Shown piece after piece: positions 1 through 8,132 of a DNA stretch of 64,000 bases. Origin of the DNA: Arthrobacter sp. 35W (GTDB lineage Bacteria; Actinomycetota; Actinomycetes; Actinomycetales; Micrococcaceae); the NCBI RefSeq assembly GCF_000482545.1, contig NZ_KI519455.1, forward strand, positions 620,001 through 684,000. Direction: 5' to 3'. Position 1 is the stretch's first letter, and every line of letters starts with the position of its first letter. Under the pieces are notes generated by a model, which worked only from the letters and a program-made list of their open reading frames with translations, was not told the origin of the DNA and did no database searches. The translations under genes and the position numbers were made by a program.

Positions 1-471
1 GGTGAGCATCTTGCCGCCGTCGGCGCCCATCGATTGCAGGGCGGTGGCGGTGTGGCCGGTGAAGCGGTCGTCAAACTCGTTGACCAGGCCGGCCAGTCCC
101 CCACGGTTCATGGACCCAAAGATCAGCTTGCCTTCGAGGGCACCCATCAGCATGAGGTCGTCCATGATGTCCGGGGAGGCCAGCACACCGTCGACGGCCG
201 GGTTTGCCAGGGCAATCTGCAAACGGTCCAGCAGGGTGCGCCGGTCCGCCATCGCCACCGCGTCCGTGCGGACGGACAGGGCTCCGCGTGCCGGGTGGTC
301 TGCGGCGACGATGAAGTTCTGCTGCCCGTACTTCAGCCCGGGGTGGCGGCGGCGCGCTGCCGCCGCCCGCGCAATGGCCGCCGGATCCTCAAGCCGGATT
401 CTGCTCAGATGCTCGTACCGGCGCGGGTCGTCATTGGCGCCGTCGACGATGCTCAACGTTGGTGTGCTCAC
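1..471 (-). CDS. Aldolase-like protein of the inositol cluster (partial, C-terminus outside window)
   Basis: The first 157 residues are present and the protein runs off the window. It starts at a GTG whose last bases form the iolC stop (GTGA overlap), so the two genes are translationally coupled. The visible sequence contains a QNFIVAADHPARGAL stretch and a later FGSMNRGGLAG motif. These resemble the (beta/alpha)8 Cgl0159/deoxyribose-phosphate-aldolase-like proteins that follow iolC in actinobacterial inositol loci. By context it would act late in myo-inositol breakdown, on 2-deoxy-5-keto-gluconate-6-phosphate or a related aldol substrate. The substrate is inferred from position, not from residues I can see. 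Confidence 0.7.
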   Translation of the reverse strand, partial: MSTPTLSIVDGANDDPRRYEHLSRIRLEDPAAIARAAAARRRHPGLKYGQQNFIVAADHPARGALSVRTDAVAMADRRTLLDRLQIALANPAVDGVLASPDIMDDLMLMGALEGKLIFGSMNRGGLAGLVNEFDDRFTGHTATALQSMGADGGKMLT

Positions 472-1463
472 TGTGCGGCACCTTCCGGGGTCAGCCGGCC
501 GCGTTCGGCCAGCAGTGAATTGACTTCCTCCGGTGTGGGCATGGCATCCGCGCAGGAAAGACGGGAGGCCACAATGGCACCGGCGGCGTTCGCATAGTCC
601 AGAACCCGCTCCAACGGCCAGCCGGAGAGCAGTCCGTGGACGAAGGCTCCACCGAAGGAGTCGCCGGCGCCCAGACCATTGAGCGTCTCCACGGGAACGG
701 GGGCGGAGACGACTCGCTCGGTGCGGGTCTTGGCCATCACGCCCTCGGGCCCCAGCTTGACGACGGCGATCTCCACACCGGCTGCGAGCAGCCTGTCGGC
801 CTGCTCGTCCGGGGTGCCTTCGCCGACGGCCACCGCACATTCCTTGTCATTGCCGATGGCAACGGTGACATGCGGCAGAATCCTGGCGATCTGGGTCCGT
901 GCGGCCTCTTCGGATTCCCAGAACATGGGGCGGTAGTCGAGGTCAAGGATGGTGTACTGGCCGATGCGCAGCTGGTCCCGGTCCCGCGCCTCATGGGCCC
1001 TGAGGTGTGCCCCTCGGCTGGGTTCCTGGCTCAGTCCCGTGACAGTGGACCAGAAGACCCGGGCATCCCTGATGGCGTCGGTGTCCAATTCCGCGGCCCT
1101 GATCTGCAGGTCCGGGGCGGTGGGGAAACGTCCGTAGAAGTACAGCGGAAAGTCATCAGGGGGCATGATGGCGCAAAATGTGACGGGCGTCTGCAGCTTC
1201 GCGACGGGGGTGACGAACTGGTCGTCAACGTTGAACTTTCGCAGTTCGCGGTGCAGGTAGGCGCCGAAGGAGTCGTCCCCGGTGCGGGTGATGACAGCCG
1301 TCCGGCGTCCGTGCCGGGCCGCAGCCACGGCGACGTTGGAGGGGGAACCGCCAAGGTACTTCCCGAAGGAATTGACGTCTTCCAGACCCACGCCAATGTC
1401 GTTGGGGTAGATGTCGACGCTGATGCGCCCGATGGTAAGCAATTCATGTGACACGGTGATCAA
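468..1463 (-). CDS. iolC: 5-dehydro-2-deoxygluconokinase (PfkB family)
   Basis: This cytosolic ribokinase-fold kinase phosphorylates 5-dehydro-2-deoxy-D-gluconate in myo-inositol catabolism. Seen: the N-terminal PfkB glycine motif GGSPSNVAVAAARHG (about residues 38-52) and the C-terminal anion-hole/catalytic motif NGLGAGDSFGGAF (about residues 263-275). The length of 331 aa is normal for IolC. The TTG at 1463 follows an AAAGG ribosome site closely; a GTG nine bases further in is also possible. The gene overlaps the downstream aldolase-like gene by 4 bp. About 216 bp without a gene lie upstream, holding a possible TTGACA box near 1586-1591 on the minus strand. Confidence 0.88.
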   Translation of the reverse strand: MITVSHELLTIGRISVDIYPNDIGVGLEDVNSFGKYLGGSPSNVAVAAARHGRRTAVITRTGDDSFGAYLHRELRKFNVDDQFVTPVAKLQTPVTFCAIMPPDDFPLYFYGRFPTAPDLQIRAAELDTDAIRDARVFWSTVTGLSQEPSRGAHLRAHEARDRDQLRIGQYTILDLDYRPMFWESEEAARTQIARILPHVTVAIGNDKECAVAVGEGTPDEQADRLLAAGVEIAVVKLGPEGVMAKTRTERVVSAPVPVETLNGLGAGDSFGGAFVHGLLSGWPLERVLDYANAAGAIVASRLSCADAMPTPEEVNSLLAERGRLTPEGAAQ

Positions 1464-1679
1464 AAGACCTTTCTGCGACGAACGTTCCCCAGGACTGGTA
1501 GATCATTGATCCGGCGGAGCCTTGATGCTGGCGGCCGCCGTGTGAGCGGGGCCACAAGAACCACTGTGCATCAAAATTCATGTCCTGTCAAAGGTTTGTT
1601 CTGACATATTTACAACTTTATGAATCTGGCTTCGCGCGCCCCGAGGGACAGGTGCGGACCACCCTGCGAGTGGCGCCCC

Positions 1680-2093
1680 CTAGCTCTTGTGTCGGCGGGG
1701 AACGGCCAGCTCTCCGGTCACGTATTGGGCCCGCCCGTAGCCGAAGGACCAGTCGCCGGCGGTGTTTTCCACATAGCCCACAAACACGTCCTCGCCGGCA
1801 ATGCCAACGGCGGCCAAATTCGCCGATATGGCGGCAAAAAGCGATTGCTTGGCCTCCTGCGAACGCCCCTCCTGGGTGAAGATCTGGATCATGACAACGC
1901 CGGCGGTGCGCTCGAACCCCAGCCCGGCATCCTGGGCAACAATCTGCCCCGCACGGTGCTCGGTCAGGATGTGGAAGTAGTCCCTTTCCGGGATGCCATA
2001 TTCGGCCAGAATGGCATCGTGGATGCTGCGACTGAGGCCCTCCACTTCCCGCGCGGTCCGGCCTTCATTGATGTCAATGCGAACGAGTGGCAT
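1680..2093 (-). CDS. Tautomerase family protein
   Basis: The 137-residue protein begins MPLVRID, placing Pro2 as the amino-terminal proline that acts as the catalytic base in the 4-oxalocrotonate tautomerase superfamily. It is about twice the length of classical 4-OT, as in the single-chain two-repeat tautomerases (DUF1904/MIF-like). The ATG at 2093 is chosen because an AAAGGAAG ribosome site sits 5 bases upstream and because it exposes Pro2. The substrate is unknown. It is divergent from the ABC exporter pair and separated from it by about 210 bp containing an inverted repeat. Confidence 0.75.
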   Translation of the reverse strand: MPLVRIDINEGRTAREVEGLSRSIHDAILAEYGIPERDYFHILTEHRAGQIVAQDAGLGFERTAGVVMIQIFTQEGRSQEAKQSLFAAISANLAAVGIAGEDVFVGYVENTAGDWSFGYGRAQYVTGELAVPRRHKS

Positions 2094-2177
2094 GGCACTT
2101 CCTTTGTTGGTTTGTCCTGTCATACTAACAAACATTAAAGACCAAGGCCAGAGGGAGTACTGGGAAGGCCGGCGGCA

Positions 2178-2193
2178 GGTTAACAAATTAACC
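2178..2193. promoter_or_regulatory. Inverted repeat GGTTAA-N4-TTAACC, candidate operator
   Basis: A perfect 6-bp inverted repeat with a CAAA spacer lies in the divergent gap between the tautomerase (start 2093) and the ABC exporter (start 2307). Such AT-rich palindromes in GC-rich intergenic DNA are typical binding sites for TetR- or MarR-type repressors that control exporters. No regulator gene is adjacent, so this role is inference. Confidence 0.4.
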
Positions 2194-2306
2194 AACCTGG
2201 CTTCCGCAAAACCCTGCCGCGACGTCGGATCCGTCCCGTAGGGTAGTTGTTCCGGGCAATTGTTTTCCCCAGCAGCCAATGGATTCGAACGTAACCAAGA
2301 AGTGGC

Positions 2307-4157
2307 ATGGCCGACACATACTCATCGCAGTCCACCCTTTTCTCCTCCATCGCCAGGCTGGTGCCGCATCTGCGGCCCATCCTGCCGCGGCTTTTCCTGG
2401 GCCTCGTCTCGGCCCTCGCCGCCAGCCTCGTGGCCCTTGCCATTCCGCAGGTCTACCGGGTTCTGATCAACTCCGCACTGCACCCGGGAGGCGCCGCATC
2501 CAGCGTCTGGATTGCCGCCGTCGTCGTTCTGGTGCTCGGACTGCTGGAGGCCACCTTCGTGGTGCTGCGCCGGCAGTTTGTGATCGTGCCGGCCACCACC
2601 GTGGAAACGGGGATGCGCACCTCCTTCTACCGCCACCTCCAGCAGTTGTCCGTGGCCTTCCACGACCGGTGGGGCTCCGGCCAGCTGCTCAGCCGCGCCA
2701 TGAGCGATCTGAACTTCATGCGCCGGTGGATGGCCTTTGGCGCCATCATGATGGTGGTGACGACGCTGACCGTCACCATCGGCGTCATCCTGATGTTCTC
2801 CATGAGCTGGCAGCTGGGGCTGATCTTCCTGGGCGCCGCCGTGCCGATCGTCATCTTCGGCTTCCGCTTCCGCCGCACCTACGGCCAGGTCAGCCGCAAG
2901 AGCCAGGACCAGGCCGGGGATCTGGCCACCGCCGTGGAGGAATCCGTCCACGGCATCCGTGTCCTGAAGGCCTTTGGCCGCGGCCGCGAGGCGCTTGACG
3001 CCTTTGCCGAGCAGGCCGCCGAGCTGCAGGAGACGGAGATCCACAAGGCCAAATCGCTGGCCGTGTTCTCCCTGGTGGTCACGCTGCTGCCCGAGCTGGC
3101 GCTGGGCTCCGGTCTGGTGGTCGGCATTCTGCTGGCCACCCAGGGCGAACTGTCGGTGGGCTCCCTGGTCGCCTTCTTCGCCACGGCCGCCGTCGTGGCC
3201 GGTCCGGTGGAGGCCATGGGCCCGCTGATGGCCATGACGCTCGCCGCCAAAACGGCCATCGACCGCCACTACGAGGTCATGGACGCCCAGAACACCATCA
3301 CCGACCCCGAGGAGCCCGTGCACCTGGACAAGGTCCGCGGCGACCTCGTCTTCAAGGACGTCCACTTCCGCTACCCTGACACCGAGGAACGCGCTGCCGA
3401 CATGCTCGACGGCGTGGACCTGGCCCTGCGGGCCGGGGAGACGATGGCCCTGGTGGGCGTCACGGGCTGCGGCAAGAGCACGCTGCTGCAGCTGGTCCCC
3501 CGCCTTTACGACGTCACCGGCGGCTCCATCACCCTCGACGGCGTGGATCTGCGCGATTTCACCGTCCACGAGCTGCGGACCCATGTGGCCGTGGCCTTCG
3601 AGGACACCACCCTGTTCTCCAACTCCGTGCGGGAGAATGTGCTGCTGGGCGCGGCCGAGCACCCCGGCCTCACCCCGGACGAGGTGCTGGACCAGGCGTT
3701 GGAGGTGGCCCAGGCCGGCTTCGCCCACACACTGCCCGATGGCGTTGACACGCTGATCGGCGAGGAGGGGCTCAGCCTCTCGGGTGGGCAGCGCCAGCGG
3801 ATTGCGCTGGCCCGCGCCATCGCCGCCCGGCCCGCCGTGCTGGTGCTGGACGATCCCCTCTCGGCGCTGGACGTCAACACCGAGGAGCGGGTGGAGGCAC
3901 GCCTGCGCTCGGTGCTCTCGGAGACCACCACGCTGATTGTGGCCCACCGGCCCTCCACCGTGGCCATGGCGGACCGCGTGGCGCTGCTGCAGGACGGCCG
4001 GATCACCGCCGTCGGCACCCACGCCGAGCTGCTGGCCGGCAACCACCACTACCGCTACGTCCTGGCCAGCCTCAGCGAGGAGCCCAAGGACCTGGACACC
4101 GATCTGGATGATGAGCTCGACGAGCTCGACGACGACGCCCGGGAGGTGCGCGCATGA
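2307..4157 (+). CDS. ABC exporter half-transporter, subunit 1 (degenerate catalytic site)
   Basis: This type IV ABC exporter half (616 aa) has an N-terminal six-helix membrane domain (about residues 20-310) and a C-terminal ATPase. Visible motifs are Walker [10 protein letters not shown] (about 383-391), signature [10 protein letters not shown] (about 488) and Walker [13 protein letters not shown] (about 510). The residue after the Walker B aspartate is Asp rather than the catalytic Glu, as in the degenerate partner of heterodimeric exporters such as TM287/288 or BmrCD. The acidic C-terminal tail is unusual. The next gene starts in an ATGA overlap, so the two halves are co-translated and probably dimerise. 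The substrate is unknown; drugs or lipids are typical. Confidence 0.88.
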   Translation: MADTYSSQSTLFSSIARLVPHLRPILPRLFLGLVSALAASLVALAIPQVYRVLINSALHPGGAASSVWIAAVVVLVLGLLEATFVVLRRQFVIVPATTVETGMRTSFYRHLQQLSVAFHDRWGSGQLLSRAMSDLNFMRRWMAFGAIMMVVTTLTVTIGVILMFSMSWQLGLIFLGAAVPIVIFGFRFRRTYGQVSRKSQDQAGDLATAVEESVHGIRVLKAFGRGREALDAFAEQAAELQETEIHKAKSLAVFSLVVTLLPELALGSGLVVGILLATQGELSVGSLVAFFATAAVVAGPVEAMGPLMAMTLAAKTAIDRHYEVMDAQNTITDPEEPVHLDKVRGDLVFKDVHFRYPDTEERAADMLDGVDLALRAGETMALVGVTGCGKSTLLQLVPRLYDVTGGSITLDGVDLRDFTVHELRTHVAVAFEDTTLFSNSVRENVLLGAAEHPGLTPDEVLDQALEVAQAGFAHTLPDGVDTLIGEEGLSLSGGQRQRIALARAIAARPAVLVLDDPLSALDVNTEERVEARLRSVLSETTTLIVAHRPSTVAMADRVALLQDGRITAVGTHAELLAGNHHYRYVLASLSEEPKDLDTDLDDELDELDDDAREVRA

Positions 4158-6022
4158 GCCAGCCAACGACACCGGCCGACAAGCCCCAGGGCACCGCCAA
4201 CGAGGACAGCGTCCATCTGAGCCAGTCCGACAGCAGGGCCGTGCGGCGCCGCTCCGTGCGGCTGCTCGGCTCGCTGATCCGCCCGGTCCGGCGCCGCTTC
4301 ATCATCACTGTGGTGCTGGTGGTCCTCTCCCAGGCCGCCCGCGTGGCCGGGCCGCTGCTGATCGCCTTTGGCATCGACCACGCCCTGCCCGCCCTGGCCG
4401 GGGGCAGCAAGGATGCCTGGCCGCTGGTGCTCACCGGCGGCGGCTATGTGCTCGCGGCGCTGGCCAGCTCCACGCTGACCGCCGCCTACCTGACCGCCAC
4501 GGCGCGGCTCAGCCAGGCCATGCTGCTGGATCTGCGCATCCGCGTCTTTAGGCACACGCAGCGGCTCAGCCTGGAGTTCCACGAAAACTACACCTCCGGG
4601 CGCATCATCTCCCGGCAGACCTCGGACCTGGAGGCGCTGCGCGAGCTGCTCGATTCCGGCGTTTCCTCGCTTGCCTCCGGCATCGTCTTCATGTTCTTCA
4701 CCGCCATCAGCATCTTCACGCTGGACTGGATCACCGGCGTCATCGTGATGCTGGCCGGCATCCCGATGTTCTTCCTGGCCCGCTGGTACCAGACCCGCTC
4801 GCAGACCGCCTACCGCTCCTCGCGCGTGGTCTCGGCGAAGCTGATCGTGCACTTCATCGAAACCATGACGGGCATCCGCGCCGTCAAGGCCTTCCGGCGC
4901 GAGGAGGACAACGCCGCCCGCTATGACGAGCTGGCCGAGGACTACCGCAAGGTCACGGTGCGCTCGATCAACCTCAACGGCATCTTCCAGCCGGGCCTGG
5001 TGCTGATCGGCAATGTGACGGTGGCGGTGGTGCTGCTGACCGGCGGGTTCCGCGTGCTCGACGGGGGCATCGCCGTCGGCGCGCTGCTGGCCCTGCTGCT
5101 GGCCACCAAGCGCTTCTTCCAGCCGGTGGACCAGATGGCCATGTTCTACAACTCCTTCCAGTCCGCCCAGGCGGCGCTCGAGAAGGTCTCCGGCCTGCTG
5201 GAGGAGGTGCCCACGGTGCGCCCGCCGAAGAATCCGGTGGCTCTGCCGAACCCGCGCGGCGAGATCGACTTCAAGGACGTCGAGTTCGGCTACGGCGACG
5301 GCCCCGTCATCCTGCCCCGGATGTCCCTGCACATCCCCGCCGGGCAGACCATCGCCGTCGTCGGCCAGACAGGCGCGGGCAAATCCACCCTGGCCAAGCT
5401 CATTGCGCGCTTCTATGACGTGAGCTCCGGCTCGCTGACGCTGGACGGCGTGGAACTGCGGGATCTCTCCCCCACGGACCTGCGCCGGGCCATCGTGATG
5501 GTCACCCAGGAGGCCTTCCTATTCTCCGGCACCGTGGCGGACAACATCGCCCTGGGCAACCCCGCCGCCAGCCGTGCGGAGATCGAGGCCGCGGCCAAGT
5601 CCGTGGGTGCGCATACCTTCATCAGCACGCTGCCCGAGGGCTACGACACGGATGTGAACAAGCGCGGCGGGCGCGTCTCGGCCGGCCAGCGGCAGCTGAT
5701 CTCCTTTGCCCGGGCGTTCCTGGCGAATCCGGCGGTGTTGATCCTGGACGAGGCGACATCGTCCCTGGACATTCCCTCCGAGCGCATGGTCCAGCAGGGC
5801 CTGCGCAGGCTGCTGGGCGCCGATCCCGACGCCGCCGGTGGACCGTCCGCGGGCCGCACCGCGTTGATCATCGCGCACCGGCTCTCCACCGTGGAGATCG
5901 CCGACAGGGTGCTGGTGGTGCACGACGGCGCCGTCGTGGAGGATGGCACGCCGGCCGAGCTCATTGCCGGCGGCGGCCGTTTTGCCGACCTCCACGGTGC
6001 CTGGGAGGACTCGCTGGTGTAG
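4154..6022 (+). CDS. ABC exporter half-transporter, subunit 2 (canonical catalytic Glu)
   Basis: The second half-transporter is 622 aa, with a membrane domain at about residues 45-345 and an ATPase domain after about 370. Seen: Walker [10 protein letters not shown] (about 403), signature RVSAGQRQL (about 508, with VSAGQ in place of LSGGQ) and Walker [13 protein letters not shown] (about 526) with the catalytic Glu. The degenerate ATP site of the pair would be formed by the Walker B of subunit 1 and this weakened signature. The intact site would use this Walker B and the canonical signature of subunit 1. It is translationally coupled to subunit 1 and probably ends the operon before the tRNA. 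Confidence 0.88.
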   Translation: MSQPTTPADKPQGTANEDSVHLSQSDSRAVRRRSVRLLGSLIRPVRRRFIITVVLVVLSQAARVAGPLLIAFGIDHALPALAGGSKDAWPLVLTGGGYVLAALASSTLTAAYLTATARLSQAMLLDLRIRVFRHTQRLSLEFHENYTSGRIISRQTSDLEALRELLDSGVSSLASGIVFMFFTAISIFTLDWITGVIVMLAGIPMFFLARWYQTRSQTAYRSSRVVSAKLIVHFIETMTGIRAVKAFRREEDNAARYDELAEDYRKVTVRSINLNGIFQPGLVLIGNVTVAVVLLTGGFRVLDGGIAVGALLALLLATKRFFQPVDQMAMFYNSFQSAQAALEKVSGLLEEVPTVRPPKNPVALPNPRGEIDFKDVEFGYGDGPVILPRMSLHIPAGQTIAVVGQTGAGKSTLAKLIARFYDVSSGSLTLDGVELRDLSPTDLRRAIVMVTQEAFLFSGTVADNIALGNPAASRAEIEAAAKSVGAHTFISTLPEGYDTDVNKRGGRVSAGQRQLISFARAFLANPAVLILDEATSSLDIPSERMVQQGLRRLLGADPDAAGGPSAGRTALIIAHRLSTVEIADRVLVVHDGAVVEDGTPAELIAGGGRFADLHGAWEDSLV

Positions 6023-6136
6023 CCGGAACCCGCGGTGCACCACGCTCCACAGCCGATTTCGCGTTAGCGCCCCATGTCCGCTATTCTTTAGAGGTTGCTT
6101 TTGCGGAACTGGAAACGGTTCGAAAGGTCAACGGAT

Positions 6137-6213
6137 CGGGGTGTGGCGCAGCTTGGTAGCGCGCGTCGTTCGGGACGACGAGGCCGCAGGTTCAAATCCT
6201 GTCACCCCGACCA
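6137..6213 (+). tRNA. tRNA-Pro (anticodon CGG)
   Basis: A 77-nt cloverleaf can be folded by eye. The acceptor CGGGGTG pairs with CACCCCG, the D arm is GCGC/GCGC, and the anticodon stem is CGTCG/CGACG with loop TTCGGGA. The T arm is GCAGG-TTCAAAT-CCTGT, and the 3' CCA is encoded. The anticodon CGG reads CCG, a very common proline codon in this GC-rich genome. A TATTCT box about 50 bp upstream may be its -10 element, and a strong terminator follows 2 nt after the gene. Confidence 0.96.
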
Positions 6214-6215
6214 AG

Positions 6216-6255
6216 AAAAAGAGAGGGTCTTCCGCAAGGAAGACCCTCTCTTTTT
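6216..6255 (+). terminator. Rho-independent terminator of tRNA-Pro
   Basis: A perfect 18-bp inverted repeat with a GCAA tetraloop ends in a run of five T, directly after the tRNA CCA end. The A-run on the 5' side makes it potentially bidirectional. Confidence 0.93.
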
Positions 6256-6396
6256 GCATGCGCGGTTCCGGTGGCTTCGCCCCCGCCCGGTCGACGACCC
6301 GGTCGAGGACGGCACCCGGGACACGTTTTCCCGCCTAGGACGCGTCCACAATTGCGTCCCAACCGGGGAATGGCATCCGCCCCGGACCAAAAGTGG

Positions 6397-7572
6397 CTAC
6401 ACGCTGTCCAGGGCCCAGTGGCGCAGGGCCATGAGTGCGGCGCCGTCGCTGCCGGACGAGGGCGCGGAGGCGCCCATGCCGACCACTGTGGAGCGGTTGC
6501 CAATGTTCAGCTGGCGGGCGGCCAGTGCGGCGCGCACGGGCTCCAGGAGCCTGTCTCCGCATTGGGAGAGCTCGCCGGCCACCACCACGCGGCTGGGGTC
6601 CACAATCATGGCCGCGGTCGCCATGGCCCGGCCCAGCAGGGTGCCGGCCCAGGCGATCACACCAAGGGCCACCTCGTCGCCGTCGTCGGCTGCCGCGGCC
6701 AGGGCGGCAATCGAGGCGAAGCTGCCGCCACGCGCGGCGGCCTCGGCCAGCACATTCGCCACCCCAAGGTAGCTTTCCAGACAGCCCACACCCCCGCACC
6801 AGCAGGGCTTGCCCTCGAAATCAACGCTGGTGTGCCCCAGCTCGCCGGCCAATCCATTGCCGCCGCGCAGCGGGGAACCCTTCACCACCACGGAGCAGCT
6901 AATGCCGGTGGAGAGCACCACGTACAGCAGATCCTCGGAGGCCAGGGCGTAGCGCGCGGATTCGGCCATGGCGGCCAGGCGGATGTTGTTGTCCCACAGC
7001 AGGGGTGCATCCAGCAGCAGGCGCAGCTCCTCGAAGGAGGCGCCCTGCGGATCGCTTTGGCGGGTGTCGTCGTCGGCCAAGGACGCGGGATCCGCATGCC
7101 GGCTGGCCACGCCCACGCCGATGCCCAGAATGGAATCACCTCGGACCACACCGCTGTCCACCAGGGAGCGCACGATGCCCACGGCCCGGGAAACCTTTGC
7201 GGCCAGCTCCATGGCGGGATCGATGTCGAGAAGTTCGTGGGCCACGGAGCTTCCATCAAAGCCGGCCACGGTGACGCTGATGCGTGCGCGGCCGAGCTCA
7301 ATGCCGACGGCGGCGCCTGCCGTTGGATCCAGGGTGAGCACCTTGGTGGGGCGGCCGTTGCGGCCCTCCCCATAGTGTTCCTTCACGCTTTCGGCCAGCA
7401 CCCCGCGCTGGCGCAGATCGCCCACAATGGCCGAGAGCGTGGTGCGGGACAGCTTGGTGTCCTCTTCCAGTTCGCGGCGGGTGCGCGGCCCGTTCTCCAC
7501 CAGCGCTTCCAGAACGCGCAGCTCGTGGCGCCGGCGCACCGCCTGCAAGGCACCATCTTCCCTGGTGAGCAT
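6397..7572 (-). CDS. ROK family transcriptional regulator
   Basis: An N-terminal winged-helix domain (about residues 10-75, including the LSRTTLSAIVGDLRQRG recognition region) is fused to a ROK sugar-kinase fold. The zinc-binding motif CWCGGVGCLESY is present, as is the ELGHTSVD motif that precedes it in ROK proteins. Such proteins usually repress sugar-uptake genes and respond to a sugar or sugar phosphate. The ATG at 7572 is preferred because GGAGG lies 6-7 bases before it; an in-frame GTG at 7587 overlaps that site. No sugar operon is adjacent, so its regulon cannot be read here. Confidence 0.87.
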   Translation of the reverse strand: MLTREDGALQAVRRRHELRVLEALVENGPRTRRELEEDTKLSRTTLSAIVGDLRQRGVLAESVKEHYGEGRNGRPTKVLTLDPTAGAAVGIELGRARISVTVAGFDGSSVAHELLDIDPAMELAAKVSRAVGIVRSLVDSGVVRGDSILGIGVGVASRHADPASLADDDTRQSDPQGASFEELRLLLDAPLLWDNNIRLAAMAESARYALASEDLLYVVLSTGISCSVVVKGSPLRGGNGLAGELGHTSVDFEGKPCWCGGVGCLESYLGVANVLAEAAARGGSFASIAALAAAADDGDEVALGVIAWAGTLLGRAMATAAMIVDPSRVVVAGELSQCGDRLLEPVRAALAARQLNIGNRSTVVGMGASAPSSGSDGAALMALRHWALDSV

Positions 7573-7692
7573 GACATCCCTCCGCACAGCCGCTGGGCAG
7601 CGGCGCCGGAACAGCGCCGCTGATTTATGTAAAGTCTATTGCCTTAACTGGCGTTCCCGTGCATTGCGACGTGTCGGCATGGCCGGAAAGAC

Positions 7693-7730
7693 AGCTGTGC
7701 CCGGACACCGACCGGTGTCCGGGCACAGCT
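7693..7730. terminator. Strong hairpin downstream of the repeat-peptide gene
   Basis: 17-bp perfect arms (7693-7709 and 7714-7730) enclose a GACC loop. On the minus strand it lies 25 bp after the stop of the 59-aa peptide gene and is followed by a short T-rich stretch. It would isolate the peptide transcript from the ROK gene (start 7572). Confidence 0.8.
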
Positions 7731-7754
7731 TTAAGTCTCTAACCGCAGTCCCTG

Positions 7755-7934
7755 CTAGTACAGCTTGGGAGCGACGGAGTCCGGCCAAATGCCGGGGGCT
7801 GCGCTGACCTTGTCCGGCCAAATGCCGGGAGAGTCCGGCCAAATGCCGGGCGAGTGAGTCCAGCTACCCGCGGAAGAAAAAAGACCCAGGGCCATTACCC
7901 CCGCAAGCATGAGTGACGCTGCAAGCTTCTTCAT
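7755..7934 (-). CDS. Small secreted peptide precursor with three PGIWPD repeats (candidate pheromone)
   Basis: The 59-residue product has a lysine-containing start (MKK), a hydrophobic core at about residues 5-19 and a possible AGS or SSA cleavage site near 21-24. This is a Sec signal peptide. The exported part carries SPGIWPD at 28-34, SPGIWPD at 35-41 and APGIWPD at 46-52, then a short tail ending PKLY. The ATG at 7934 has an AAAGGTGGT ribosome site 4 bases upstream. It is divergent from an XRE-TPR regulator, with 198 bp between the start codons. Tandem copies of one heptapeptide in a secreted precursor suggest proteolytic release of several identical signal peptides, as in yeast alpha-factor. 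A repeat-containing antimicrobial peptide is the main alternative; no modification, maturation or immunity gene lies nearby. I do not recognise a named family. Confidence 0.72.
   Translation of the reverse strand: MKKLAASLMLAGVMALGLFSSAGSWTHSPGIWPDSPGIWPDKVSAAPGIWPDSVAPKLY
7779..7850 (-). repeat. Three identical 18-bp coding repeats encoding the PGIWPD units
   Basis: The 18-bp unit GTCCGGCCAAATGCCGGG occurs without change at 7779-7796, 7812-7829 and 7833-7850. It encodes the PGIWPD core each time. Synonymous positions are identical too, which points to recent duplication or homogenisation. Each unit also contains a short CCGGC/GCCGG inverted repeat. Confidence 0.95.
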
Positions 7935-8022
7935 GACACCACCTTTGTGAATTGGGACGTACTTCGTTCGCACAATCGGCGCCCACGGCGCGCCACAAGC
8001 ACAGAGGCACTTGTTGACAACA

Positions 8023-8053
8023 ATTGTAAAATCTATCCTAGGCAAGGTGTCAA
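8023..8053 (-). promoter_or_regulatory. Candidate sigma70-type promoter of the peptide gene
   Basis: On the minus strand a consensus TTGACA (8053-8048) and TACAAT (8028-8023) are separated by 19 bp, slightly longer than optimal. A long spacer fits a promoter that needs an activator. The predicted leader is about 80 nt. Confidence 0.5.
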
Positions 8054-8058
8054 GATAG

Positions 8059-8073
8059 TTACAGTATCTGTAA
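8059..8073. promoter_or_regulatory. 15-bp palindrome TTACAG-N3-CTGTAA, candidate operator for the XRE-TPR regulator
   Basis: Perfect 6-bp arms flank a 3-bp spacer. The site ends 5 bp upstream of the candidate -35 box of the peptide gene and 60 bp upstream of the regulator's GTG. This is where an activator of the peptide promoter would sit, and binding there could also affect the regulator's own promoter. A second palindrome, TTGTTGACAACAA at 8011-8023, abuts the -10 region. Confidence 0.5.
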
Positions 8074-8132
8074 GTGAATGTCTTTGGCCGCTTTGTTGAT
8101 GGTTGGCGACCCTGGGCGCAGGAGAGGACCTT

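Noticed and set aside
7779-7850. CRISPR-like spaced repeats.
   Set aside because: Only three 18-bp units, with 15- and 3-bp gaps, and all lie in frame inside a coding sequence; spacers are too short and no cas genes are nearby.
7755-7934. The repeat peptide as a lanthipeptide or other RiPP precursor.
   Set aside because: It has a Sec-type signal peptide, no Cys or Thr, only a few Ser residues, and no modification enzyme or maturation transporter nearby. Kept only as a secondary alternative.
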